This document shows, piece by piece, positions 45,392 to 57,100 of a stretch of 64,000 nt of DNA (the stretch's first letter is position 1; every line of letters begins with the position of its first letter). Origin of the DNA: Tenebrio molitor (taxonomy: Eukaryota > Arthropoda > Insecta > Coleoptera > Tenebrionidae); the NCBI RefSeq assembly GCF_963966145.1, contig NC_091047.1:22320001-22384000 (forward strand), written 5' to 3'. The notes under the pieces were generated by a model that was not told the origin of the DNA, did no database searches, and worked only from the letters and a program-made list of their open reading frames with translations. The translations under genes and the position numbers were made by a program.

Positions 45392-47078
45392 TGCGCAAAA
45401 CGGTAACAAATGTGGTCGTGATCGTCATCGAATCGGAGGAGCCCTACGTTGTGATTTTCTTTTGGCGGAAAGGTTCGGAATGCAAACGGTGAGGGTTCCA
45501 GTTGGAAGAGTGCCGCAAATAAAACACACATGTGAGGGACGCAAAATACCTTTTATTAAAAATGCCTGTAATAACTTTGATGAAAAAGAAGTTGAAACGA
45601 ATACAAAAGCCAGAAATTAAGGTTAACGAGGTACAAGAAATTAACTAGTTGAGTACGTCACAAAGATAAACGACAAGATGAATGCAACAATATTTAAAAT
45701 AACAGACAAACGGGCACATGACAGACAAAATAACAGTTTAAAGCTTGCAAAACAAGTAAACAAATTATAAGGCAGTTATTACAGACAGGGACGGATGAAA
45801 AACCCTCTTCAAAAACCGTATCCCAGGTATTACTCATATTTTACAATTCGATTACTGACAAACAATGTTTAATTTGGAACTACGCGGTCAAGGTACGCCG
45901 ACGGGAACTTCGAGCTGGAGGTAACAAACTTTCGGCCGCGAGGGGACTCAGAAAATCTGAATCGTCTTGAAAGCAGCGACATTTATAGGTACTCGGGGTA
46001 TCGCGTGTCGGACTACTGTGTACCGACCCATTTCCGAGTGATATAAGCGTTCGGGGTTGTACGATGAGCTTCTCAGAGTCGCGTAGAGCAGAACTTGTTC
46101 CACCTTCCCCAACCAACCGTTTCCGACAAACTCCCAAGATCCCTATAACTGCGACGGGGGCTTCACGTCAGCTTCTCAGAGTCGCATACAGCAGAACTTG
46201 TACCACCTCCGTTATACGGTCCTACATAACCGTCGCCCCCACGGGAATTTGACTAAACAACCCCTCCGACCTCCTGAATGTCACCTAGCCCCCATGTGAT
46301 CGTACTTACAACATTTTACCTTTAACTTTTCCGAAATCTAGCAACACAGAGCGCAACATTAAACAATGATAAAATAAGCAAAAAAAAACGCAACATTAAA
46401 CAATGAGGAAATAAAAGAGAACAAAACGCGAGGTTAAATAACTATAAAATAAAACGCTTTAAAAGGAATACCATACTCGCTGGTAATATTAAACAAAAGA
46501 AAATGGCGGGTCGAGTGCCGTTAGAAAATGTGAGTGGAAAAAAAAACAAAATGGACGCTCGCGGTTCGGACAACGGCTCCTAATTTCCGAAATTACAGGA
46601 TTACAAAAAAATGAACCTCCCGGGAGAAAACTTAGGGATAATGCTTAAAATTAACAGATGGGCGCTTCTTAAAGAAACAGCATGCAACAAAATGAAATCT
46701 ACAACATACCCTTACCACGTGGTCCTGGCCCCAAAAACAAAACACAAAAAAAAGGCAACGAAAGTGGGATAAATTACCCAGGTGAATTAAAACGTTGAAT
46801 TCCTCACGGGGACTCAAAATATCTACTCGGAACGGTAGTGGAATTGTTCCGGCCTAACTTACAAATTTGAGAAACTTGGATCGCTCTTCGCAAGGTGTGT
46901 TCGTTTCGAAAAACTAAACAAAAGTGACCTACCCCCTTCAACCACCCGCGCGAGCCCGTTTCCTCCCCGCTATATTTCCGCTAGTAGTTCCTAGTCTAGC
47001 CGCTAGTACCTATACATTTGGCGCGCTGTTGTGGCGGTACCGGAAACTTAAATTTAAATTTTAAACTGGGTCACTACA
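45392..47078. mobile_element. Possible solo LTR between ERMP1 copies B and C
   Basis: The block runs from TGCGC to CTACA, flanked by AACC at 45388-45391 and 47079-47082. Read on the minus strand it begins TGTAGTGACCC, a common style for Ty3/gypsy LTRs. It is more GC-rich than its surroundings, has internal duplications (agcttctcagagtcgc near 46070 and 46171; gcaacattaaacaatga twice near 46355 and 46392) and no credible protein. The 4-base duplication could be chance. Confidence 0.45.
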
Positions 47079-47082
47079 AACC

Positions 47083-48030
47083 ATTGAACATTTATTGTAT
47101 CTATCACCGTGAGATAAGATGTAACGTGCGATCAATTAAAAAAAATCGAGTTACCTGGATTGTGCTATTCTGATGCTTTTTGATTATTGGTTCAAACCAC
47201 CATTTTCGCCTACTCTGATTTTTTTATTTATTTGATCGCACCGTACCATATCGCACGCATTTTAGAAATGAAAAAGTTTCCTTATCCAAAAGAGTGAATG
47301 ATAATAATTATTGGCTCACTGGTGCGGTAATGAAAGTGACATTTCACAAATCCAAGGCAACAACAAGCAAATTACAGCACAAAACAATAGTTTTACCTCC
47401 CAAAAATGTAAAGTTCCTGTTTGTTGTTATTCGATACCTAAGACGCGAGTATAGTTAGACCACTACGTGTTGCTATCATCTTGAAAACAATTAGATCCTA
47501 TCGTCACCTTGATTAATTTATTATTCCATCAAAGTGGGTCTATTTTAAGACAATTTTACCGGTGATAGATAAAACTTTGTACGATATTCGTGTGTTATTA
47601 CTTTATTAACGGACTATGTGATTACCCCAACTCGTCGTCCTCGTGGAGAAATTCTTCACAATACGTGCGTTAATAATGTCTATAAGTGGGAATTTATATC
47701 GTAAATAACTACTCCTATTAAATCCCTATTTTTCGTCAAAATTAAATCGCATTCTGAAAAAAACTGAATTTCTGTAGTATAGCAATGTACGAGTGTTTTT
47801 TCGTTATATGTAGTAGGTAATCGATTTATCCAAAAATTTAAATTAAATCACTTACTGACTTCTAATCGAAACCTCTGTACTTCTATTGTGCTTTATTAAT
47901 AGACAGTGACTCATTATAAATAATTAACAAAACGGTGAATTTCTACTCCTTTATTATTATGAAGCTACATCAACTTCTCAATAAAATCGGTAAATTCCAA
48001 AAAAGAATTTCCTCTGCAAGCACAATTTTT
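47083..48030. other. Intergenic, no gene seen; ERMP1 copy C 3' flank
   Basis: No coding exon. From about 47760 to 48000 the sequence aligns with the 3' flanks of copies B (39350-39560) and D (53940-54130), including the poly(A) signal region. Confidence 0.5.
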
Positions 48031-48035
48031 GCGTT

Positions 48036-51000
48036 TTATATCCACAAGGATTCGTAGCAAGCAAGCCAAGCTGTGAGGTCAGCCCAATCGGGAAATTCAT
48101 TTAGAAATTTTACGTAATGGGGCGTTTTCCTGTTCAGATTGTCGTGTACGTATATCCCTGAAACAGCAATTTCGGTGGTTGCGCCACTGGAATTGGCCGG
48201 CACCTCCAGATCAAAAGAAAATTTCAAAGGAGCAATCTCTTTGCCACAAACATGAGTCATGTGATACAGATAGCGGTCGTTCCACACCGCTGTTTTCGAA
48301 TCTGAAGGCATCTTATCGATGAGACTTATTGCCAACACCTTGTGTCCCTTTTTGGGGGAGAAACAGACTCTCACACGATCCGGGCCAGTTATGGAAACGT
48401 TGTACCTCAACACCGTAGGAGAAACTTGAACTTTGGACGAAACATCGAGTTTTACAGGTTGGTGGAGCACCGGTTGTCCTGCAGGTATCCAACTGCTGTA
48501 CTTACTTAAAGTGTTAAAAACAATTCGTGTTACTCTAGCTGTATTTTATGGGGCAAAACTTACTTAATTTGAGGTAAGCCACACATCAAATATTTCTTGC
48601 AGTAGTCGTAGTCATTGAGCGATTTCGCTCTGGCGATGTCTTTAACGTGATTTTTGACTTTCTGGGGCGAATTACGATCCATGTTTAGTAAAAGGTAGCC
48701 CGAATCTCCTTTACTTTCGGCACCATTTTCATCATGTAACACTCGACGGGTGTGCTGTTACGATAGTAATTATTATAAATAAAATAATTGGCTAGTTTCG
48801 CATCCAGTGGCCCAATAATCACTACCTGGCCATTTTGAAAAGCAAAGTTCAACAGTAGTTCTTATTTTTACTCTGACTCATTCATTGATAACTTACCAAC
48901 ATCCAATATCTTTGAGGAGCTGGGGAATTTGTGTTGCCAGTATACGGGAACCCTAAAGGAGTGAAAATTATAAGGAAACTTATTGCAAAAACCAGTGCCA
49001 GAAACGCCAGTAAATATTTGAAATGTCTAACCAACGTTGTGAGGGCTACCTGCAATTGTAATAAAATATTATTTTATTAACCGGTATACATATTGGATAT
49101 TTACATATGGAGAAATGATCATTATTGTCAAAGCTGATGACAAGAGTCCTATTAAGAGATCTACGTTCTTGTTTGAACCGATTCTCCCAGTGACGGGAAT
49201 GAAAAGAGATAACGGCATTAGTGCGGTGTACATCAGGAACATTGTAGGAATTATTAAACTGACCACATATATTACCTGCCATTTTCTTACTAAAACAGAT
49301 CTACTGTATTTTTATAAGAAAGTCTTTGTGTTGATTGATTTACCTGTATGTTGCAGTCTGAATATGTGAATCAAGATAAAACCGATGGTGTTGAATAACA
49401 CAGGTATTAAAAGTACATACATTGATCTGATGTTCATGATGGAACCGATGAATAATACCAGAGTCCAGATAAATCTTACAAAATGAGCTTGAATTTGAGC
49501 TTTAACATTGTGGGTTAATCTCTAAGGGAAAACACACTGTACAATAACCTTTTTCTCTTGCGAAAAAAATTAATTTTGAAACCTTCAAAATTACATCTAG
49601 ATCTTAAAAAATTAACCCGCGTAATATGTTTATCAAACAGTGCAGTGGTAACAATGTTTTACGTAATCAATTTTGTTGTTTCATTATCGTTTGTAATTGA
49701 TAAAAGCATTACCTCATGACGTATAAAGGGCAATAGAGCGGAAGAAAATGCAACTGTTGGTGCTACGTAAAGTCCAAAAATGAGCCAAGGGTTGCCATAC
49801 CAGCTCATGGAATACCCAATTTTATCGGTAAGAAGTGAGATTAAGACAACGAAAACTGCTGCCGCGATCCATCCACCGATTATAGCGCCAAACGTCAAGG
49901 AAAAATATATTAGGGTTTGTTTAGAGTATCCTGGAACACAATGCTGTAAATTTTGAGAAAAAAACTAGTGTGAGAAACGATGATTTACCTATTTTAAAGG
50001 TGTGTACACTAAAGGCATAAATTGCCAATGAGAGTAAAACGACTACGTAATTTACAACATGGCCCACAGTTTGGGTGTACGAAATCATAAAGAGTCCGAA
50101 GAAATCGTAGAAGATGATTTTCCCCGGATTGTCTTTGGGATTTGATACTTCAGGTGCGTTGGCAAGACTGCGAATCAAAGAGAGGATATTGTCCCCGACG
50201 TGCTGGAACGAACCGAGAGGAATATGTTCAAAATCGTCATATTTAGTATGATAGCGATAGCCTTGTTTGTAGAACGCCATATCAAGACCTGTAACGATTC
50301 GTTGCAAATGTCAATTGTTAACAAACAAATTTCCACTTTCCTACAAGACCCCCGTAGTCCCTGAAAATCCTGAAATCGGTATCTGACGGAACAACACTGC
50401 TTTGGAAAATCTCTTCACCGACGGCATGTCCGTACGGATGCGGCACCCGAGAGTAATAAGTCAACAGCCACGGCGCCGCAGGTCCCGACTGAAACAAAAT
50501 TATCTTCCCTCCAGCTCCTCCAGCGTCCAGATTAAGCAAGACTTTACAGTCTTTGGCCCACTTGTGCCTCGTAATGAAACCATGTGCGGCTTTCATACCT
50601 GATTCTTCAGCTCCGTTGAACAAAAATATTAAATTGTTGAGCGGCCGTTGAGGTTCTCTGGACAATTTCCTCAACACCTCCAACATCGCCACACAATTAA
50701 TTCCATCATCGCTGCCTCCAGGACTTGTGGACACCGAATCAAAATGCGAATTGATCAGTACGCTCTGAGTAGCGTTATTATCGGCGTGCACTTTCACGAC
50801 GATATTTTGCAAATTTGAGTAGGAAATTATACTACTCTGCAGGTAATGGGAGCCGCTGACCACTTGGACATCCAGTTCAAGCTTCTGATTTTTGTGCGCT
50901 TTTTGCACAATGATATTAATTTCACGTTGAAGGAAGTCGACGGCCAGGATCTCGTTTTCGCGGCTTCCCGTTACTCGAGGTCCTATATCCGTTAATATTT

Positions 51001-51376
51001 TTAAGTCGCGTCGCGCCCTCTCCGTTATAAAAGCTACAGGTTGAGATTGCTACGAGCGTATCAGTATGTTTATTTTCTTGCAATTGTAGGTACCAAATTT
51101 ACCTACCTCATCTACTAGAGATAGAGGCGTGGGCAGAATACTGTCGATCGCGTAAACAAAACCGTACAGACCTAGTAACACTGCGGTCACTCCGAAAGCT
51201 ACAGCTATCGGGATGCTGTGAATACTGCTTCTGAAACAGAAAGTGATCCGGTCACACTTGAAATTTTCTGTAGCGTGATTTTTTTCTACGCTATGGAAGA
51301 AGGAGCTTGTAGGGGACGATCTTCTGGAATGACTGCCATAGATATCAACGCCAACAGAAATGACTGACAAACTCAT
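48036..51376 (-). CDS. Ermp1: ERMP1 copy C, start codon displaced
   Basis: Exons 51107 to the start, 50350-51049, 49989-50288, 49713-49930, 49344-49521, 49105-49289, 48897-49049, 48564-48754, 48036-48504 all join in frame, and exon 2 has a normal GT donor (50348-50349). Catalytic motifs are intact: SHFDSV, GGSDDG, NGAEES, NLDAG and RYHTKYDD. Exon 8 is five codons shorter, ending at a different donor (attaa then gtaagt). The oddity is exon 1: the ATG used in copy B is ATC here (about 51275), and about 22 bases are missing before the membrane anchor, so the anchor is in a different frame from the old start. That frame is open back to 51517, and the nearest in-frame ATG is at 51376, which would give an unrelated tail of about 50 residues. 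Function is plausible but uncertain. Confidence 0.8.
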
Positions 51377-51849
51377 TCTGACATTTAATCGTATTGACAG
51401 CCAGTCAAAATATTTCTTGTGCTTCAAACTTTGTAAAGTTGATGCATGTTGTGTTGTAAAATTTTTCGGTATGTTTAGGCCTCTTTGTAAATAAAATTGC
51501 TCGGAATCTTCCGACAACCTAACTTGATAGAAGAGACCGTTGAGACATTCGAGTCAAAAGCACAACGATGGCAAATGTGTATGGAATGTCAATAGGTGTG
51601 ACTAGGTGTGCATGCCTCATGTCATGTCTCATTGTTTGCTGCTCGTAAAATGTATCTGATTGCCTTCATTTCACTACAACTAAATGCCGACAAACAAAAC
51701 AAAAAAAATCTAAATCAAAAGAATGCTCTTATAGTACTTTCTCTTTGCGGTCTTTACATTCTGAGAGTATAGATAATATACCAGATTTCTTGTTTTTCAC
51801 TTTTACTTCAGCCTCGACATGATTGCCAATTTTTGGAAAGAAAAAAATC

Positions 51850-52119
51850 TTACTGATTAAGAAGGAAGTACTCTCCGAAAGAAAAAGGCGTTGAAGCAAC
51901 TGGTTGAATATAATTCTCTTCGCTTGATGAATTATTATATGAAATATTGATGTCATCTACGATACTGAATAATTTGTTGAAAGCATTTGTGATGTAGACT
52001 TCGGTTGTGATCAGCGGCGGATTATAGTTCTTATCAGGAGAGGTCGGCAGATGTGAGACGGCTTTTTGAACAAAAAAAAAAAAAAACAGGGTGGTTGCCC
52101 CAAGTGCCCATATCACCAC
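51850..52119 (-). CDS. Hypothetical small secreted protein or exon
   Basis: 89 codons starting with a hydrophobic leader (VIWALGATTLFFFFFVQKAV) and then a polar Asn/Ser-rich tail. The last codons run into a good donor (cttaatca then gtaaga), so this may be a first exon. Part of the leader is encoded by a homopolymer tract, which weakens the case. No family recognised. Confidence 0.25.
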   Translation of the reverse strand: MVIWALGATTLFFFFFVQKAVSHLPTSPDKNYNPPLITTEVYITNAFNKLFSIVDDINISYNNSSSEENYIQPVASTPFSFGEYFLLNQ

Positions 52120-52124
52120 CCTGA

Positions 52125-52440
52125 AAGAAAACGCTCGAACGCTTGTAAATTTACGAGAAAAAAATGGTGGGCCAGTCGGCTAAAGGCGTTTAAAAATATA
52201 TTTTTTAAAACCTGATTTATACAAAATTTAATCAAAAAACAAAACAAAAAATATAAAGAAGGTTACAGTAATGCGTTATCTTTCTTTGAGCAATAAAAAA
52301 AAACATTCCGGCAAAAAGATTCGAACCCGGGGCGTCGAGCGTTCGAGCGAGCAGTCTGGCGCCCACCGGCGCAAGAAACGCGTCAAAATTGGCCATTTTT
52401 TTTCTCATAAATTTACAGACGTTTCAAAAAGCCGTCCGAC
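52125..52440 (-). repeat. tRNA-like SINE remnant with inverted partner
   Basis: The minus strand at about 52310-52370 contains a pol III B-box-like gggttcgaatc, preceded by gactgctcgctcgaacgctc. No cloverleaf can be drawn. A segment (tgtaaatttatgagaaaaaa, minus, near 52420) recurs inverted at about 52146. A tRNA-derived SINE pair in opposite orientations is the best guess. Confidence 0.35.
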
Positions 52441-52499
52441 AGCTAACGACCCCTCCTTGTTAGTCCTAGCCTATGTTAATCAAAGCGTCACTTTTAATT

Positions 52500-53035
52500 G
52501 ATGTGAAGAAAAGAACTTTTAAAGGTTAAATACAAATTCAATTTCTTTCTTTACAATTTGTACATTTATTGAACACTTTCTTTCTACATTTCCTAAAGCA
52601 GTAATTAACTATTTTAATTGCGCACATTTATTGGGAACTTCTGAACCTAAATTTTCTTTCTTTTCATTTAGCAACAATATCATCATATCATCAGTTAAAT
52701 TCATTAAATTTAGAAACGTTCTAAGCCATTCTTAATTTCTCGTTATGCATTCTTCCTTTCATTTAGCTGATTAATCAAATGCTTGTCTATTATCATGTAA
52801 TATGTGTTCACTGATACGTCACTTTTTATTAAAACTCTGTGGTCTTATCATGTTAAAAAAAGATTGCATTATTTCACATCTTTGAGTTGACCTTACGAGA
52901 AAAGATTATATAACACCTTGACTATCATTTAATTCAAGAGAATGAGCAGAACGAATTTAGCAAATTTGTTGTGTTGTAGAATTCGCCCTTGCACACCAGA
53001 GGATCTACCAGACGTATTGCTGGCATTGTGATTTC
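52500..53035. other. No gene seen
   Basis: AT-rich, no ORF of note. Confidence 0.4.
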
Positions 53036-53039
53036 CCAG

Positions 53040-53860
53040 CCGACGTAGTCGTATAGATAATTTTTTGCCGTTGTAACGTCGAAGTTTTTCTTTGGCTGGT
53101 AAGTCGTGCAACATAAAATGTTTAATAAAACCATAAAATTGGTTTGCGATTATCCAATCAGAATCATTACATTACCAACTCATAAATTTGTCGGTCGATT
53201 TCGCAAAAAAAATTTTTGGAACCGGTCACGGAGAAATAAAAACATTGGAGAACAATGATGTCATAATTGCTTTAACAATTACACATTATGTAACTAAAAT
53301 TCTTCTTTAACTAGAATTTATGCCCCTCACCTGTTTTGTGCCCTTTTCGACAATTACCTACTTATATTTTCACATTTTTGGACAGTGGCCGGTCTAGTTT
53401 AGTTTACACTCAATATAACAGCTATATTTGTCCAGTTCTTCCGCAGTTTATTCGCATTTGCCCGATTAAAGTTTAGGTATAGTTTTTACTGAGAGCTAAT
53501 TACTTCTGAGACAGATGGAAAGATTTTTTTCTTTTAAATTAACAGCTATTGTTCTACAAATCTATCTCTTGTCTATGATATTGGGACACTATTGCGCCAT
53601 ATTGAAATGACAATCCTGGAACGTCCTTAACAGAGAGACCGAAATATTATGTTTTTTGCACTCCCAAAACGCATTTAACTCCGCAATGATAATACTTGTT
53701 TATTTACCATAGCCATAGTTTAGAGTAAACCGTTTTCATTGTTATTGTCTCTCTGCCTGGATTTTTTGACAGAACACTACCTATCTGCTAAGGGCACGTA
53801 ACGAATGTAATACTGTTTGCCACTTATCTCATTGATTCATTATTTTAAAGGCAATATTGA
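53040..53860. repeat. ERMP1 5' flank, duplicated segment (copy C)
   Basis: Blocks shared with 43740-44850 and 38100-38340 (for example gttgtaacgtcgaagttttt, tttttggacagtg, ctcccaaaacgcatttaact). It acts as the empty site for MITEs found in the copy B flank. Confidence 0.75.
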
Positions 53861-54141
53861 ATTTAATCTAGTAAAATTGTATACAATATTAATATTTATA
53901 ATGGTAAAATTGTAGGCAACCAGTAAACACCTTGTAGCTTTTCGTCAAAATAAAATCGCATTCTGAAAAAAATTAATTTCTGTAGTAGGAATGTAGTGTT
54001 TTTTCGCTATTGTATAATTAATTATAAATAATTAACAAAACGGTGAATTTCGACTCCTTTATTGTCGTTATTACATCAACATTTCAATAAAATTTGTAAA
54101 TTTCAAAAAATAATTTTCTCTGAAAACACAATTCTTGCGTT

Positions 54142-57100
54142 TTATATCCAAAAGGATTCATAGTAACCAAGCCAAGCGGTAAGGTCAGCCCAATCTGGGA
54201 ATTCATTTAGAAATTGTACGTAATGGGGCATTTTCCTGTTCAGATTGTCGTGTACGTATATTCCTGAAACGGCAATTTCGGTGGTTGCGCCACTGGAATT
54301 GGCCGGCACCTCCAGATCAAAAGAAAATTTCAAATGAGCAATCTCTTTACCACAAATGTGGATCATGTAATACAGATAGCGGTCGTTCCACACCTCTGTT
54401 TCCGAATCTGAAGGCATCTTATCAATGAGACTTATTGCCAACACCTTGTGTCCCTTTTTGGGGGATAAATAGACCCCCACGCGATCCGGACCAATTATGG
54501 AAACGTTGTACCTCAACACCGTAGGAGAAACTTGAACCTTGGACAAAACGTTGAGTTTTACAGGCTGGTCGAGCACCGGTGGCCCCGCAGGTATCCAACT
54601 GCTGTACTTACTAAAAGAGTAAAAACATATACTCAACTTTTAGAATTGGGCCAGTACTTACATAATTTGGATCATTTCCGAATAGGCCAGAGGTAAACCA
54701 CACAACAAGTACTTCTTGCAGTCCTCATCGAGCGATGTCGCTTTTGCGATGTCTTTAACGTGGCCTTCGACTTTCTGGGGTGAATTGCGATCCATGTTTA
54801 GTAAAAAGTAGCCCGCATCTTGTTTGCTCTCGACACCATTTTCATCATGAAACACTCGACGGGTGTGCTATGATGACAGTATTTATAAATAAAAGCAATT
54901 ATATAACAATTGGCCAGATTCGCATCCACTGACTATCTGGTCATTGTTAAAAGCAAAGTCAAACAGTTGTGGTAGGTATGTCATTCTTATTTTTACTCTG
55001 ACTTATTGATTGATAACTTACCAACATCCAATATCTTTGAGGAGCTGGGGAATTTTTGTTGCCACTATAGGGGAAACCTAAAGGAGTTAAAATTATAATG
55101 AAACTCATTGCAAAAACCAGTGCCAGAAACGCCAGTAAATATTTGAAATGTCTAACCAAAGTTGTGAGGGCTATCTGTAATTGTAATAAAATATTATTTG
55201 GTTCCTAGTTGGTATATTGGATATTTACAAATGGAGAAATGATCAGTATTGTCAAGGCTGATGACAAGAGTCCTATTAAGAGATCTGCGTTCTTGTCTGA
55301 ACCGATTCTCCCAGTGATGGGAACGAAAAGCGAGAGCGTCGTTAGTGCAGTGTACATCAGGAACATTGTAGGAATTATTAAACTGACAACATATATTACC
55401 TGCCATTTTCTTACTAAAACAGATCTACTGTATTTTTGTGAAGTCTTTGTGGTGGTTGATTTACTTGTATGTTGCAGTCTGAATATGTGAATCAAGATGA
55501 AACCGGTGGTGTTGAATAACACAGGTATTAAAAATGCATACATTGATCTGATATTCATAATGGAACCGATGAATAATATCAGAGTCCAGATAAATCTTAC
55601 ACAATGGGCTTGAATTTGAGCTTTAACATTGTGGCTTAATTTCTAAAAAAGAAACATTGTTGCAACCTTTTTCTGTTGAGAGAAAGATACATTTTGAAGT
55701 GTATATATTCTCTTGTTGTAGATCTTTAACGTGTTGGTATCTATTAAATCGGAAAAAAATAACGTTTGTAATATATAGGGTATTTCACGAGTGATAATGA
55801 GCCCAACGGAATTGAAAATGCAACCCACAATACATTTCCAAAGTTAACGTGGAATTTTGTTCTTTTGATTTAAAAAACATATAATATGGTTAGCTGTGTA
55901 GTTCGCTTGGTAAAATGAAATTGTGAAAAAAGTTTTTTTCATTTCCTGATGTAAATTTAGTTTTGTCCGTTTGTTAATTAATTGTCTACTTGAAAACACC
56001 TATCAAATAATTTAAAAAAAATGTCACTGAATTTTGACCATAATCCTAACCTATCTCTCGTAAGAAGTTTCCACACTATGAAATTTTATTCTGACAGTTC
56101 CCGTTTTTTTTTTTGCAATTAACTGTTAACTTTTTCGTAAGAGTCAGTTGTAATAAATAAAATTATTGCAAGTAAAGCCATCATGGATTCATAATTTAAA
56201 ATAATCCGATATTTAAAATAGCCACGTTCACTTTGGAAATGTATTGTGGGTTTTTCAATTTTTTTAATTCCGCAGGGCTCATTATCACTCGTGAAATACC
56301 CTGTATTATCTCAAATAGTCGTAACGATATTTTTAAGTAATACCTATCTATTCATTTTAATTGTGACCAGTCCCTAGTAACTTTTCAGTTGCTAGGTTAT
56401 TGATAGGGAATTTTAGATAACACTAAATCCAGTCGCAGTTGGCAAATCTCGGAGGCGCCGTTCTGGCAGAAACGTCACGCTCACAGAAGACAGAACGGAG
56501 AACGCTGTGGGAGAACGACTTGCGCAAACGTTTTTCGACGTAAACTTTGTGCGCATATCTACGGGGTGATCAAGAAGGACTGTTTAAGTTGGTAACACTG
56601 GATCGTATTTTAAATCGTATAACAGGAGTAACTTCCGGTTGTTGGTGGCTTGTCGTTGTTAATATGTTAATGCTGTACAATCGCGGCCATCCAAAAGTGA
56701 ACGATAGCTTGCGAAAATTTCCGTATTTTTCGTTAGATTAAATCAGGCGTATTCACTGTATTCATTGGCGTTCGTGCAGCAGGCGTTACTATTTTAATAA
56801 TAAAAAGTTGTAATAAATAATTTTTAATAAAAAGAAGTAATCAATACATTATTAAAATGAAAGTAAACGTTAGTAAAGAAACCTTTCCAACACCTATTCG
56901 TATTGGCCTCTCAAGCCTCTTTTCTTGCCAACGCCTCTTTATATTGAAGATGCAAGTAAAGCAATGTAATTCTCTCGCCACAGCCGCCAACGACCAATTT
57001 TCTTCTAGCTTTGCAATAGCCCTAGCTGTCTGAATCGGAGTGAGATGTGGCATTTAAAAAAAATAGTTTCAATAATTTTTTTAACGCTAGTGTCAAACTT

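Noticed and set aside
52310..52370. Functional tRNA gene
   Set aside because: Only a B-box-like motif is present; acceptor and T stems do not pair.
54142..55642. ERMP1 exons 5-9 at 54-55.6 kb as an independent fifth, truncated copy
   Set aside because: Exons 1-4 at 62.1-63.7 kb lack exactly these exons, both intron ends match the short paralogous intron, and phases agree, so one gene is simpler.
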